From: Stomorhina lunata
Lineage: Eukaryota; Arthropoda; Insecta; Diptera; Rhiniidae
Reading direction: 5' to 3'
Assembly: GCA_933228675.1 (NCBI GenBank)
Contig: OW121741.1
Span: 53,425,186-53,489,185 of the forward strand
Length of the DNA stretch: 64,000 nt
Made by a program: the position numbers and the translations under genes. Below the pieces are notes generated by a model. It saw only the letters and a list, made by a program, of their open reading frames with translations, searched no databases and had not been told where the DNA came from. Shown here piece after piece: positions 40,830-52,545 of the stretch; position 1 is the first letter of the stretch, and every line of letters starts with the position of its first letter.

Positions 40830-41645
40830 GTTCTTTATAGAATAGTAAACTGTGAATTTGATTAAATCTTTAGCGAAGATGTTGCGGATAAGCCGGCTAA
40901 TTTCCGACAGATGGCGCCACTGAAAATTACTAAAAATTAATTAAATCGTAAACTGTACATTTAATCATGCTATGATCTTTAGCAAAGTTGTAGCGCATGA
41001 GCCGACGAAGGCTTTTTAGTTGGTATGAATAATTTCCGACAGGTGGCGCTACAGAAACTTACTCAAAGTCAATTTAATCGTAATCTGTACATTTAATCAT
41101 GCTACAATCTTTAGCAAAGTTGTTGCACATGAGCCGACGAAGGTTTCTTAGTTGGTATGAAGAAATTTCGAAAGGTGGCGCTACTGAAATTTACTCAAAG
41201 TCAATTTAATCGTATGCTGTACATTTAATCATGCTATAATCTTCAGCAAAGTTATTACGGATAAGCCGAAGAAGGTTTATGAATTGGAATAAGCAAAGTC
41301 CGACAGGTGGCGCCACAGAAAACTACTCAAAATGAATTAAATCGTAAACTGTGCATTTGATCAGACTATAATCTTTAGCAAAGTTGTTGCGCATGAGTCG
41401 ACAGAGGTTTCTGTTGATATGAATAATTTCCAAAATTATTCAAAATGAGTTCAACTGTAAACTAAGCAAACTATGTGTTGGTCGGACAAAATAAATCAAA
41501 TAATTCAAAATTAACTGAATATTTCTACAATGTCTTTCCTCTAAATTTATTTTAGCACTTTATAATATAAAATATATAAAAACTTTAAAATTTTCCTCAA
41601 AATGCTTATCATAAAGCTCCGAGAAAGGCTCGGTCTACCAGGTAC
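40830..41645 (-). mobile_element. Helentron/DINE-like repeat with 131-bp tandem units, copy 1
   Basis: On the plus strand it shows about five diverged units of about 131 bp (TGGCGC(C/T)AC, TTTAGCAAAGTTGTTGCG, GAGCCGACGAAGG). A unique part and a hairpin (CCGAG...CTCGG) follow at 41621-41635, ending ACCAGGTACT. It is the reverse complement of 53863-54840 and 55841-56690. Tandem repeats followed by a terminal hairpin resemble DINE-1/Helentron non-autonomous elements; this class is an inference. The left end is cut by the I-like insertion. Confidence 0.65.
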
Positions 41646-41654
41646 TAATAGTAT

Positions 41655-41795
41655 TACGTTACAAGTGAACCTCCACAGACCTTCGAATCTTTGAAAGCGA
41701 TTTTCTTAAAATTCTGACGTGCTACAGCCGAGACACGTATTTCTTTATTTTAAGCCTATTTTCATATTTTGTTAACATTACTCATGTGTATTAAA
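41655..41795 (-). repeat. Reverse copy of the repeat at 31415-31565
   Basis: GTTACAAGTGAACCTCCACA through GTTAACATTACTCATGTGTA is the reverse complement of 31415-31565 with small differences. The Helentron-like element is inserted at its edge. Confidence 0.8.
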
Positions 41796-41881
41796 AAAAA
41801 ATTGATTTTGTAGTAATGTGTAATAGCATCCGTAATTTTTCTTAAATTTGACTACTTTTTATATAATTTTGCTTTCCATTG

Positions 41882-42640
41882 TTGTCTCTCTAGAAAGTTT
41901 CTTTAAGCGCTATCGCCCTGAATAATGATATTGTACAACGTCTTTATACTAAATGTCATCATCGTATCTATTATAATAGGTATGATGATGACATTTAGTA
42001 TAAAGATAATTTTAATTTGTCATTTATCAGCTACTAAGAGATTGCCTTAGGCGAAGTTATACAGGAGCAATTGTCAAACTTGAACGGATTTCTCCCAATT
42101 GCAATTAAAAAATTTAAATTTTCGTGATATGTGAGATACATACATACATATGTAGGTTTTGAACGGATATTATGTACTTAGCTGCATTTTTGTACTTTCT
42201 AGGAAGATTACCTAATTTGATTTAAAATACATACTCAAATGTTATCATAATGTTCAAAAGTCAGACACAAAATTAAGATAAATGCAGTGTGTCTGCCTGC
42301 TAAAATCAGATTTGTGGAGCTCCTGGAAGGTATACCCATATGCATTTAACACAAAATTTTAGAATATCGTCCCACCCTGAATTTCATCGTTGTCGATCAA
42401 AACACCTGAAATATCGCTTAAACACTAAATTATATCTACCACAAATTACCGAGTGCATCAGAATTTAGGTAATCCGCTGCTAAGAACGCTATTAAATTTG
42501 ATCCAACTAAACATCTAAGATATCGCCAAAACAGGAGCTCCAAAAACTTGACTACAACAGAAAAAGGGACAGACAGGTAGACGGACGGACGGAAGAACAG
42601 ACGGACGGACGTCGCGAAGTCGATTCTCCTGCCGATTCTG
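41882..42640 (+). repeat. Uninterrupted copy of the palindrome-bearing repeat
   Basis: Contiguous equivalent of 24130-24234 plus 30210-30870. It contains a 66-bp near-perfect palindrome at 41941-42006 with two mismatches, both G-T type, so RNA from it would pair fully. It ends in GGACAGAC/GGACGGAC repeats (42568-42612) and GATTCTGAGTCGATCGG. No ORF. Confidence 0.85.
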
Positions 42641-43815
42641 AGTCGATCGGTTCAATTTGAATGGTATTCATAATCAGATTTGTGGAGTTTATAAATCAGA
42701 TTTTAGGAAATCCTCCCACAAAGAACGCTGTCAAATTTCATCAAAATCGGTCTATAAACACCTGAGATATCGCTGAAACAATACTTACAAAATGTAAACA
42801 AAATTTCTTAGACACGTACTATGGGCAATTTGCTGTACATCACAAGTAGTGTTTTGGCGATATCTCAGTTGTTTATGGACCGCTTTTGATAAAATTTAAT
42901 AATGTGCTTGGCGGGAGAAAAAAAATCTGATATAAAATTTATGTATGTCCGTGCTCCAGGAGGATGGTTTTTCCTATATCTGCATTTCATTTTTTGAACA
43001 AAGAGAGAACTAACGCGTACTTTGGGCAATTTGCGATACATCAAATTTATTGTTTTGGCGGTATCTCAGTTGCTTATGGACCGATTTTGATAAAATTTTA
43101 CAGAGTGCTTTGGGAAACTATTTCCTACAATCTGATATATAACATAATATCACATGTACACCAGGAGTATCTTTTTTCTTGTTATTTAAAAGTGTGTTTC
43201 AATCAAAAATTTTAAAATTTTCGTCTAAGTTTTGGTATTTTTTCGATATTTTCGGTGTTTATAAACCGAATATAATGAAATTTAATAGCGTTCATTGCGG
43301 GAGAATTTCCTAAAATCTGGTATATAATTTATGTAGGTCCATCCTCCAGGGGCTTCAGAAACTTGATTTCAACAGACAGACAGACGGACGGACGGACAGA
43401 CGGACATCGCTTAATCGATTCTCCTCCCGATTCTGAGTCGATCGGTATAATTTTTATGGTGTCTACGATCACTAATAATGTGATATGCTATAACTGGTAT
43501 TGTATCAATGGAAAATTCCACAGGTGTGACGTAGCAAAGATTATTCGTAATAACCCTGTATACTTTTCTTTTTCATTACCACGTCAGAAATTCTTTTCAA
43601 GGAGCTTTACATTCTTTAAAACAAACATTTTTTTTTTCAAAAAGGTACTAAAACGGTGAAAAGTAGTTTTGAGAAAATTTGATTTAAAATGTTTATTTTC
43701 CATATAAATTCATAGTAACATTTCAGTTTGAGACAAATAAAATAGGAAATGAATTTAATGCAATAATTAATTACGTTTATAATTTAAAAATATAATTCAA
43801 ATATAAAATAGATAT
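42641..43815. other. Unassigned stretch of old repeats
   Basis: Repeated phrases such as TTTTGGCG(A/G)TATCTCAGTTG (42853, 43054) and a second GGACGGACGG / GATTCTGAGTCGATCGG block at 43380-43446 show diverged copies of one dispersed repeat. No gene is supported. Confidence 0.55.
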
Positions 43816-44829
43816 CTAGGAATGTAATCGGAAACTTTGTCGCTTATTTAGGCAATCTGATTCAAGACATATTCCCCAGCAATATTCTGCCATCATGTGA
43901 CAGGGATTTTTTCCTTTAAACCTTGTTTCAATAGTCGAGATTTCCTGGTGAAATCTTTGACCATGTTCATCGGAAAACTTTCCTAAGTTATCTGGGAAGA
44001 AGTCTAAATGGCTATCTAAAAAGTGAATTTTTAGGGACATGTTGCACAGTGGTTTACGGACGTTTTTTTTTTTTTGAAATAATTCTGTAACTTTTAAACG
44101 ACTGGAAATATTTTAATCAAATTTGGCATGGTGATAGTCAAGGAGTATTCGAGTTGGTTTTTGAAAGCACTGGTCCATGAGGGGTCGGGAGAGTGATTGA
44201 TGGACCTTCAAAGTTTGTCACCTCGGGTGTTCGACTTTTTTAAAAACTTGAGTTGTCCTTAAGAAGATCTACAAAAAAATACGCTTACATGTGTAAGTTA
44301 TCTCCTTTAGGTTTCGAGATATTTGGATAAAAAGGAATTTTTGGCTTGATTTTTTACCTATTTTTTTTAAGCTTTTTTTGATCTGGTGGACGCATCTGAG
44401 GACTAAAAATTTTTTAAGAATATTCGTTAAATAATAAAATTCTGAATAATTTTTGTGCAAGTCGGTTGCAGATATCTTCTTTCGTTTAAAAGTTAAAAAT
44501 ATTCAAAGTTGAAACTTCATTTTTTTTTGAGGTTTTCCCTTAAATATAGCTATATCTTTTCACTAATAAAAAAATATTTTCTTAAAAAACATAAAAAGAT
44601 TTTTTAAGTTTTTAAAAGAAAACAGAATGAGAATGCGTATAAAACAAATTTCTTGCTAATTGGACTTTTGGTCCTCGCACATGCTCTCTCCAAAAAATGG
44701 CAATTTAAAAAAAAAATTTGGTTTAAATAAAAACAACACAACCAATCAAATCACGCCCCCTGTGTCCGGTCGAGGGCTTCATAATCTCCGGATATAACAA
44801 ACAATCTTCCGCGGTGCCAGTCTTAGGCC

Positions 44830-46261
44830 GTGGGGCTTCGAAAGCTACTGAGACTTGCTTGGAATGCACCTGGCCAAGCTACAAGTGCTACTAAATCTGC
44901 TAGGGAAAGGAATAGAACCTCAACCAGCAAAAAACATGCCAACACTGTCAAGAATGCTCTGTTCATGGGACCGAGTACTTCCAAGGATGCTTTGGCCAAA
45001 CCCTTTGTTTCGGGTTCAAACCCAATGCCTCCTATGCATAAGGGAACCAAGGGCACAACGAACTCTGGTTCTAGTACCCTCCCTGCACTTCCCTCTAGGA
45101 GTCCTAGAGTTGAGACGCGAAGTCCCTCTCAAAAGACTCCTACTCAGCACAGCAAGGAGAGCCCTAACCTAGTTTTGGGTCCACCTACTGCGGCATGTCC
45201 CTCTAGGAGGCATCCACCCCGGCCAGAAGGGGTTTCCTTCAGGGGCGTGCCGCTACAAGGAAACTTTAGTTGCTTGGTGACAAGCCTGAAGACACCCTTA
45301 CTGCTGAGGAGAAAGCATCCAAGGAATGGGCGACTAAGACGCTGGCTGACTCTCTGGCCAAGACTCCCTCCACGTCCTCGGACGCGCCTAAACGGCAACG
45401 CTCGGCTGCTGGCTCATAGCCAGCAGCCAGACACCAAACGACCTAAACCTACCAATTTAATGGACAGATCTTTCAGCGAGGTTGCCAAAGGTCACCTCGT
45501 TAAGGCTGTCATTGACCGTAGCAACGCTGACGGAGCTATTTCCCCCGAAAGGTGGGAAATAATCCGTGTTAAGTTAGTGGGAGTTGTCATTAATGTCCTA
45601 AAGGACAATCCTGGCCCCCCACCAAACTGCAGCGACGCTGGATGGTATCAAAGTCGCGTCAAATTGATTGCTTGCCATAATGAGCGATCTGCTATTCTGC
45701 TAAAGAAAGCAGTTCAGCTCATTGAGGTCATCTGGGATGGAGCTAGGCTTGACGTGGTCTCCAAGGAGGAGATTCCTCGCAGACCTTGTGCCCGATGGCA
45801 AGTCCTCTGCCAAGGAGATACTGGAGCTCCTTCAGATAAGCAATCCCAGCCTACCTGTCCATGGATGAAAGGTGGCTAAGATCTCTAAACCTGAAGGAGC
45901 TCTCAGAAGGATAACTGTTATCCTTACGCAAGAAAACTTAGCTCCACTCCGGGAGATGCGCGGGAAAATTTTCTACGGTTTCGAGGAAATCTCCCTGCAC
46001 GTCTACCGGGGGGATGATAAGGCTTCTAGTGGGAAGGCTAACAGCTCATCTGATCCCCCTGTCAGGAATGAAGATTCCTGCCCATCGCTTCTTACGCAAT
46101 CCTTAGAGAGTATTGACTCTCTCAGTGTTGCCGAAGAAGGGATGGAAATGGATGCTGACGAGGAAGCCCTCCCTGAGGACGAGGATCAGGATGACTTCAA
46201 TGTCACGATCATTCCACTTGCCATTTCTGAGGATGATGATGATGAAGATAACGCAAATTAA
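44830..46261 (+). pseudogene. LOA ORF1 (DUF4780-type Gag-like protein), frameshifted
   Basis: Frames 44830-45879 and 45872-46261 together. The Gag-like domain is clear at 45460-45780 (RSFSEVAKGHLVKAVIDRSN, ISPERWEIIRVKL, LLKKAVQLIEVIWDGARLDV). It continues after a frameshift near 45810 as NPSLPVHGWKVAKI and LAPLREMRGKIFYGFEEI. Between about 45270 and 45418 the plausible coding text (LGDKPEDTLTAEEKASKEW) is in yet another frame. The C-terminus is very acidic (EDEDQDDFN, EDDDDEDN). The stop (46259-46261) overlaps the ORF2 ATG at 46242. Confidence 0.8.
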
Positions 46262-49200
46262 TCTTCGTCACTCCAAGGCGGCATCTGCTGCCCTACTCCT
46301 CCGCATGGCCGAACGTGGGGAGGATCTAGCGCTAATCCAAGAGCCCTGGATCAACTGTGATAGGATCTGTGGATTAACGCTTAAAGGCTATAAGCTAATA
46401 CACACCAGTCATTCTTTCTGACTACAGTGATGAAGATACCACCGTAGCTGCTTGGGAGACCAAGACAGGCTCCATTCTGGTCTCCTCGTGCTACATGGGG
46501 CACGACCAACCCAGCCCACCGCCTAACGCTCTGGTTCATAAGACAGTGGACCTATCACGCAAGCAAAATCTGCCATTGGTCATAGGAGCTGACGCAAATG
46601 CACACCACGTCAAGAGGTAAGTCAATTTTTCATTTTATTCTTTGTAATAACTTAGAGATAGTTAACTTCGGGTCAGAACCCACTTTTGTTGTTACTAACA
46701 GACTGGAGGTCCTTGACATCACGATAGTTAGCAGCATGCACTCAGCTCTGATCAAGAACTGGAGGGTATCAACCGACTGCTCTTTTTCTGATCATTGCTA
46801 TATTGAATTTGAAATCACTCTACTAGAGGAAACATTCACTCCCTACCGTAATAGGAGGAAGACAAACTGGGTTATCCACAGGGGCACCCTGGGACGTCTC
46901 CTTCCCTCCTTACCGAGCATCAACATGTTGATCATGCGGTTAACGTACTAACCGACGTCCTGAATCAAGCCACAAATCAGGCATGTAATCTCACCATCAG
47001 GAGAGGTAAAAAGAAACCTCCCTGGTGGTCCGCCGACACTTAGAAAAGAATGTCGCCGACTTTTTAACGAGGCCAAAAGGACCGCAAATTGGACCCCCAA
47101 AAAGCCTGCGTTAACAAATTTAAAAATCTAGTCAGGAAAGCGAAGAGACTGTCCTGGATGAACTTTTGCAGCGGCATCGAAGGTTCTTCCGACACTAGTA
47201 GACTCCGCAAAATCCTGACCTCATAGCCCTCGGTAGCTGCCTATTTCCAAAGGGACAGCGGCCATTGGACTACGAGCGGATCTGAAACCCTCGAGGTCCT
47301 CTTAGACACCCACTTTCCAGGTTGTAAACCTCTAGGTGCGGACACATCCACTAACCTCAATGTCCTTGAGTCCACCCCCCCATCCCTCTTACTAGGGATA
47401 GGATCCAATGGGCTCTTGACAGTTTCGAACCGTACAGAGCTGCGGGTCCTGATGGTATTATTCCAGCTGATATTCAATATAATACCGATCTCTTAATGCC
47501 CTGGCTCCTTCTGTTATATGATGGTTGTCTTAGACTATCTCATATATCAGAGGCATGGACCAGGTGCAACGTTATCTTTATCCCCAAAGCAGGTAAAACT
47601 TCGCACACGAAACAGGAGGACTTCAGGCCCATTAGTCTTAGCTCCTTCCTTCTTAAAACTTTGGAACGCATCATCGAGGCGCACATTCGTGCTTCATTAG
47701 ATCCAAGGCTTCTGTCCAACTCACAGCATGCCTACAACAAAGGCAAATCAGTTGAGACTGCACTCCACTCACTAGTTAGTCATATTGAAAAATCTCTTTG
47801 AGTTCGGCGAATTCACACTTGCCGCCTTCCTAGACATAGAGGGCGCTTTTAATAACATACGACCTGAGTGGATTTTATCGTCAATGAAAGACTTAAGGGT
47901 CGACAAATCTATTATCTCGTTTGTAGATAAGCTTCTCACCTATAGTCATCTGCTCAACCATGGCCACGGCTACAATCTATAAAGTAGCTTGTCGCGGTAC
48001 TCCACAAGGGGGTGTACTATCACCTCTTCTGTGGAACCTTGCCATTAATAAATTACTCACTGAATTAGATTCTCTGAGATTTAACACCATCGCATACACG
48101 GACGATGTTGCTATAGCAGTGTCAGACATACTTTATCGATGGAGCGTTTTCAATGGCCTTGGAGTCAATCCAACTAAAACGGAACTTGTACTTTTCTAGC
48201 GTAAATACAAAATACCCAGCTTTACCCTTCCGAAATTAAATAAGGTTGAACTTATGCTCACTGACCATGCCAAATATCTGGTGGTCATTCTGTACTCTAA
48301 ACTGTCCTGGAGCCTGAACACCCAATCCTGGGTGTCTAATGCGTCTATTGCACTCTATTCATGCAGAGGGGCCATTGGCAAAACCTGGGGGCTTACTCCC
48401 ATCAACACTGCCTGGCTCTTCGACATGGTAGTTAAGCCTATATTAATCTATGGTGCGCTAATCTGGTGGCCAGCACTCACCAAGGCTAACCATAGGGACT
48501 ATTTTAACAAAATTTTAAGATCTTCCGCTCTAATGATTACCGGTGCCTTAAGAACTACTCCATCTAAGGCGCTCTTCGCTATGCTCAACTGGCTCCCGCT
48601 CGCACTAATGGCAATGCAAATTGCTCTTAACTCGGCTGTAGTCTGAGTACAATCGGAACCACTCAAAAACCGGACATTCCACTATCCTGGACAAAATTAC
48701 AAATATCCCTGACCATATTATCCACTCCTATCTTCGACAAATCTTTCACTGTGACTATCTCTGGAGAACCTCCATCTTCAGATGACGGCTGTCTGGAGGT
48801 TTACACTGATGGATCGAAGTCAAAGTTAGGCGTAGGGGGGGATTCTTCATCCCACTTCTAGAGAAGGAAATTTGCTTTAGGCTCCCTGATCAATGTAGTG
48901 TCTTACAATCCGAGATATCGGCTATTCACAAAGCAGTCAAATGGTTGAGATACCACAGAGTATACGACAGGGATATTCGTTTCTGTATCGACAGTCAGCC
49001 TGCAATAAAATCCCTATCTAACGTAAATACGACATCTGTTCTTACCCGCGAATGCCGGGCATCTCTTAACGAGATGGCGAGACATTGCAAGATCAAACTC
49101 TTCTGGGTACCCGGGCACAACAACATACCTGGTAACTCCACCGCGGACAAACTTGCTAAATCCGGTGCTCTCCTGCGTTAGGACAACATCGACCAATTTA

Positions 49201-49634
49201 CGGGCTTACCGCTATCCGCCTGCAAATCAATAATTAGGCAATCACTTTTCGCGTCAGCGCAGAGCGAGTGGTCTTCGGAAACCACCTGCTCCATATCTAG
49301 GCAAACATGGCCCATCTACAACACTCAACATTTAAACATCTTGGTAACTTTACCCCGTCACAGACTCCGCAACCTTATTTCAACCCTAACAGGTCATTGC
49401 GTTTTTGGCATACATGTCAGAAGACTTAATCTTCAATTTTATGACTACTGTCGTAGTTGTCATAATATAGAAGAGGAGGAGACAGTGACTCATCTTCTAT
49501 GTCACTGCCCCGCCCTCTCGACTTCAAGGGCTCTCAATCTGGGGGCACCCTTTCTGCATGATTTATCAGATCTAGCGAGTATTAACATTCGTAAAATCGA
49601 CTCATTTATCAGGGCTACAGGATGGCTTGATTAG
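46242..49634 (+). pseudogene. LOA ORF2 (endonuclease, RT, RNase H), many breaks
   Basis: Starts ATG at 46242 (MKITQINLRHSKAASAALLL, LALIQEPWI), the LOA endonuclease start. Later endonuclease pieces: VIGADANAHH near 46580 and FSDHCYIEFEI near 46785. RT pieces: FIPKAGKT and QEDFRPISLSSFLLKTLE (47574-47666), FLDIEGAFNNI (47829), ACRGTPQGGVLSPLLWN (47988), AYTDDVAIAV (48090). RNase H: VYTDGSKSK (48800), CIDSQPAIKSL (48984) and FWVPGHNNIPGNSTADKLAK (49102). The C-terminal Cys/His motif YCRSCH..CHCPAL is at 49447-49517. Frame changes or stops occur at least near 46420, 46600, 46950, 47220, 47800, 47980, 48200, 48645 and 48840. Not functional. Confidence 0.85.
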
Positions 49635-50760
49635 CCTCTAATTGATAGGAGTAATTATTTTTGTTCTTTTCTTCCAGTCTATCCCTTGCAGGTAACACAA
49701 AGGAACCGCTTTTTAGGACCCAAGTGACGCTGACCTACATCGGCTGCCTGCCTAACCTAACCTAACCTTCTCAAGGACAACTCAAGTTTTTAAAAAAGTC
49801 GAACACCCGAAGTGACAAACTTTGAAGGTCCATCAATCACTCTCCCGACCCCTCATGGACCAGTGCTTTTGAAAACCAACTCAAATACTCGATTATCTAT
49901 CTAATACTTGATTATCACCATGCCAAATTTGATTAAAATATTTCCAGTCGTTTAAAAGTTACAGAATTATTTCCAAAAAAAGCGTCCGTAAACCACTGTG
50001 TGTTGATACCCATTACTCCGAAATTATATACAAGTTATTTAACGATATCCCTGTAGTTGTCTGATTTGTTGTTACCTAAAAAGTTTTTTGTTGTTTCTCC
50101 CAAACTATGCTTTTGCTTCTATAGGTGACAAAAAATTTGGAAACACAGTAGACTTCAATAGCTTAGTTAGCGGGGGCCATTAAATGTACCTGAAAAAAAT
50201 TTATAAAGTTAATATTAATAAGATTATAGACTTCGTCACGTATACCTGCATAAATTTTAGCATTGCTCAATTTAGGGAAAATGGTTTTTATGTACTCCAT
50301 AGCTGCTCCTTTAGTTTCTACGGCACGAACAAAATTTCTAATAAGCCCCACCTTAATATGTAAGGGAGGAAGTATGATTTTGGAAGAGGGTACTAAAGGC
50401 ACTTGCTCAACACTATTTTGACCAATCTCGTTTGTCACACGAAGGGGCCATTTGTGATCAGTGTAATGTAAATTTCAGCTGCGACCTTCCCACAAGCACA
50501 AAAAAACATTGATGCTTAGAAAACCCCTTTTTAAGTCCTGTGATAATTGAAACAATTTTAAGGTCGCAACATATTACCCAATTATGTTCGTAGTAGTTAA
50601 ATAAATTAAGAATAACTTTAATTTTGTCATAGTTTTTAACTATATCCGTTCCGTTGCATCATACTTATAACCAATGGTGTCAAAAAGTAGTTTAATATAC
50701 ACCGCGTAATTGATTCGTGTGCTATCATCTACATTAAAACACTCATCAAAAGATCGTTTG

Positions 50761-50971
50761 TTTGATTGGTCTTTCTTTTGAACGTGTTATAGCGGGCATA
50801 ACAGAATCAGTATTGTAATATTTAATTTTATCTCGAATATTATAGTGAAATATAACAGAGTTTTTTCGTGTTTGACAAAAGTAGCTGGAATCAATCGAAT
50901 GCTCACTGTGGTGTAACCAAATCGTTGGGTACACATATTAAATTCATGTCTTTTATCTTCTCCACCTGAGC
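50761..50971. other. Short unassigned stretch
   Basis: AT-rich; possibly further decayed sequence of the transposon gene to its left, but no motif is recognised. Confidence 0.4.
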
Positions 50972-52545
50972 TGTAAATGAGTCGTTCAGTGGATAAAGGG
51001 AATGAGTCCAAAAATTTGAAACGGAGAAAAACAACGAAACAGTTGACGTTGACTTTAAAGCTAATTGTTACAACAAAACTCAAAACTAAAATTGCAAAAT
51101 TAATTATTAGGGCTTCTTTTATAATTTACAAATATATAACGTTAATATGTAAGTGTATGTGTTCACAAAGCCTGTTTTATGATACAAATATGTTTTTATT
51201 GATAAGAGTTTCAGTGGAAAAAGGGAATGAGTCCACCAATTTCTTTGTTGTTAAAATCGATTGCGTAAAAATGCAAATTAATTATGTTTTGACTTTCAGC
51301 ACTCGTTCGGAAATGAAAAGAAAAAATATCCGTCTAAATATTGGCTTACCTCGCGTGGTGTTTTAATGGAATTACTATATTTTGGAAAGAGTAAATTTTT
51401 TATGATCTTAAAAAAAGGCTGCATATAATTTGTTTTTTTAGTAGTGCATTCGCACAGTTTAATTTTAAATTAACTTAAAAAAAATAACATAAACAACTTC
51501 TTATTTTTAAAAGAAAAAATAGCATAAAACATGTCTTTTTTTTAACGAAAAGTAACTAAAAATTAACAAAATATGATGTCTTCTTCAGAATAATCTTGTT
51601 CACTTGAAACTGTTTTCAAGTTTTTATAGAAAGTATGGTATACGGGAGGGATATATTTTAATAAATCAATCATATCCTTTTTCCTTTCTTTTGTTATTGC
51701 TCTAGTTTCAGGATACAATAGACTTTGACTCACGCCATTCCATAACATTACATTTCCTTTCTTCCTTATGTTTATATTTTCAAAGCCACAATTTTCATCG
51801 AAATTATTTTTATATTGTATTTCCCTATTTCGCTATTTGGTTAATACCTAAGTGTTGGCCATTATCTTTATAAGAAATAATATCGGATTCAGAGCCCTAA
51901 GTATCTTTGTTAAGGAGTTATAACTTCTTGTTTGTAGAATAAACCAAAATTAAAACTTTTTCTTCTTAGTATTATTATCTTAGCTATATTTTATAATATT
52001 GTATAATGCCCGTTTTATTAAAAACAATGGCTCTAAGCTAAAAAATTCCTAAGGTTCCTTACTTTAAACAGCTATTTATTAAACATCGATGAACAAAAGT
52101 GCATGAATCTTTCCGCAAAACACTCATCTGGAATCTAGTTTGTGTATAAAAAAAGGAATTTTAGCAAGAAAATAAGAATAACGGGAATTATGAGGAAATT
52201 GAATGTTGCCTGTAGGCAACAACGGGCACGAAAGAGTTAAAGGACACAAAAAAATTGGCAAATAGCGAAAGCATAAAGGAAGGCAAGAAATAGAAATAAA
52301 TAAGAGTGATTAAAAGCAAAGTTAACAAATTAATAAAGTGTGGACTCATTCCCTTTTTCAACTGAAAATAAAAATTTTGTGTTCCGTGCAAAAAAATATT
52401 TTGTCTTTAAAAGGGGGTTTCAGTTAAAATTTGAAAATAATATTTTTGTCATACATTGTTAGTCCTAAAAGGAAGTGTATCCACTCTAAATCTCAAAAAT
52501 GCCAAAAATGGACTCATTCCCATTATCCACTGAACGACTCAAATG
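50972..52545. mobile_element. Candidate non-autonomous element with GGGAATGAGTCC inverted repeats
   Basis: AGTCGTTCAGTGGATAAAGG then GAATGAGTCC at about 50980-51009 is repeated in reverse complement at about 52505-52540, with one mismatch over about 33 bp. GGGAATGAGTCCACC recurs inside at 51221, and GTGGACTCATTCCC at 52342. The outer ends could be TGAGTCGTTCAGTGG, but no clear target duplication was seen. It encloses a transposon-gene tail on the minus strand. Confidence 0.6.
51563..51830 (-). pseudogene. C-terminal remnant of a transposase-like protein
   Basis: Minus-strand frame readable from about 51830 (NNFDENCGFENINIRKKGNV) through 51748-51563, ending DYSEEDIIFC. The block KKDMIDLLKYIPPVYHTFYK resembles C-termini of uncharacterised arthropod transposon proteins (basic residues, LL..IPP.YH.FY). 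The N-terminal bulk is absent. Low certainty on the family. Confidence 0.4.

Larger units (their letters stand above)
44755..49768 (+). mobile_element. LOA-clade non-LTR retrotransposon, degenerate
   Basis: Conspicuously less AT-rich than its surroundings. Order: ORF1, overlapping ORF2 with endonuclease, RT, RNase H and a Cys/His C-terminus. The 3' end is GCCTAACCTAACCTAACC at 49751-49768, directly against MITE sequence. The 5' border (near TCACGCCCCCTGTGTCCGG at 44753) is estimated. Many frameshifts and stops. Confidence 0.8.
44045..50000. mobile_element. Transib-like MITE with CACAGTG ends, split by a LOA element
   Basis: Long inverted repeats: 44045-44266 against 49773-50000, starting CACAGTGGTTTACGGACG and ending CGTCCGTAAACCACTGTG. 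The 5-bp target duplication TGTTG is at 44040-44044 and 50001-50005, verified by the restored reading frame of the host gene. The termini fit CACWRTGG, the Transib consensus, and share CACAGTGGTT with the end at 10764. Internal DNA (44267 to about 44755) has no ORF. Removal of the nested LOA leaves an element of about 0.95 kb. Confidence 0.85.
43816..50760 (-). pseudogene. Arthropod transposon-type gene of unnamed family, split by a Transib-like MITE
   Basis: The minus strand carries a decayed protein of a family abundant in arthropod genomes as uncharacterised ORFs. From 50760 leftwards, in several frames: EHNWVICCDLKIVSIITGLK, FSKHQCFLC, LPPLHIKVGLIRNFV and FLGNNKSDNYRDIV are readable. The chain is then cut by foreign DNA at 50000. 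It resumes at 44044 with MSLKIHFLDSHLDFFPDNLG, FSDEHGQRFHQEI and MMAEYCWGICLES, ending at 43816. The frame joins exactly (GVMGIN|MSLKI) when one TGTTG copy and the insert are removed. Stops and frameshifts occur at several places (for example a TAA after DIVK), so it was already dying. Probably a DNA transposon's transposase-like protein; the superfamily is not known to me. Confidence 0.75.

Noticed and set aside
49751..49768. Telomeric array
   Set aside because: Only about three and a half CCTAA units at the exact end of a LOA element; better explained as the element's tail.
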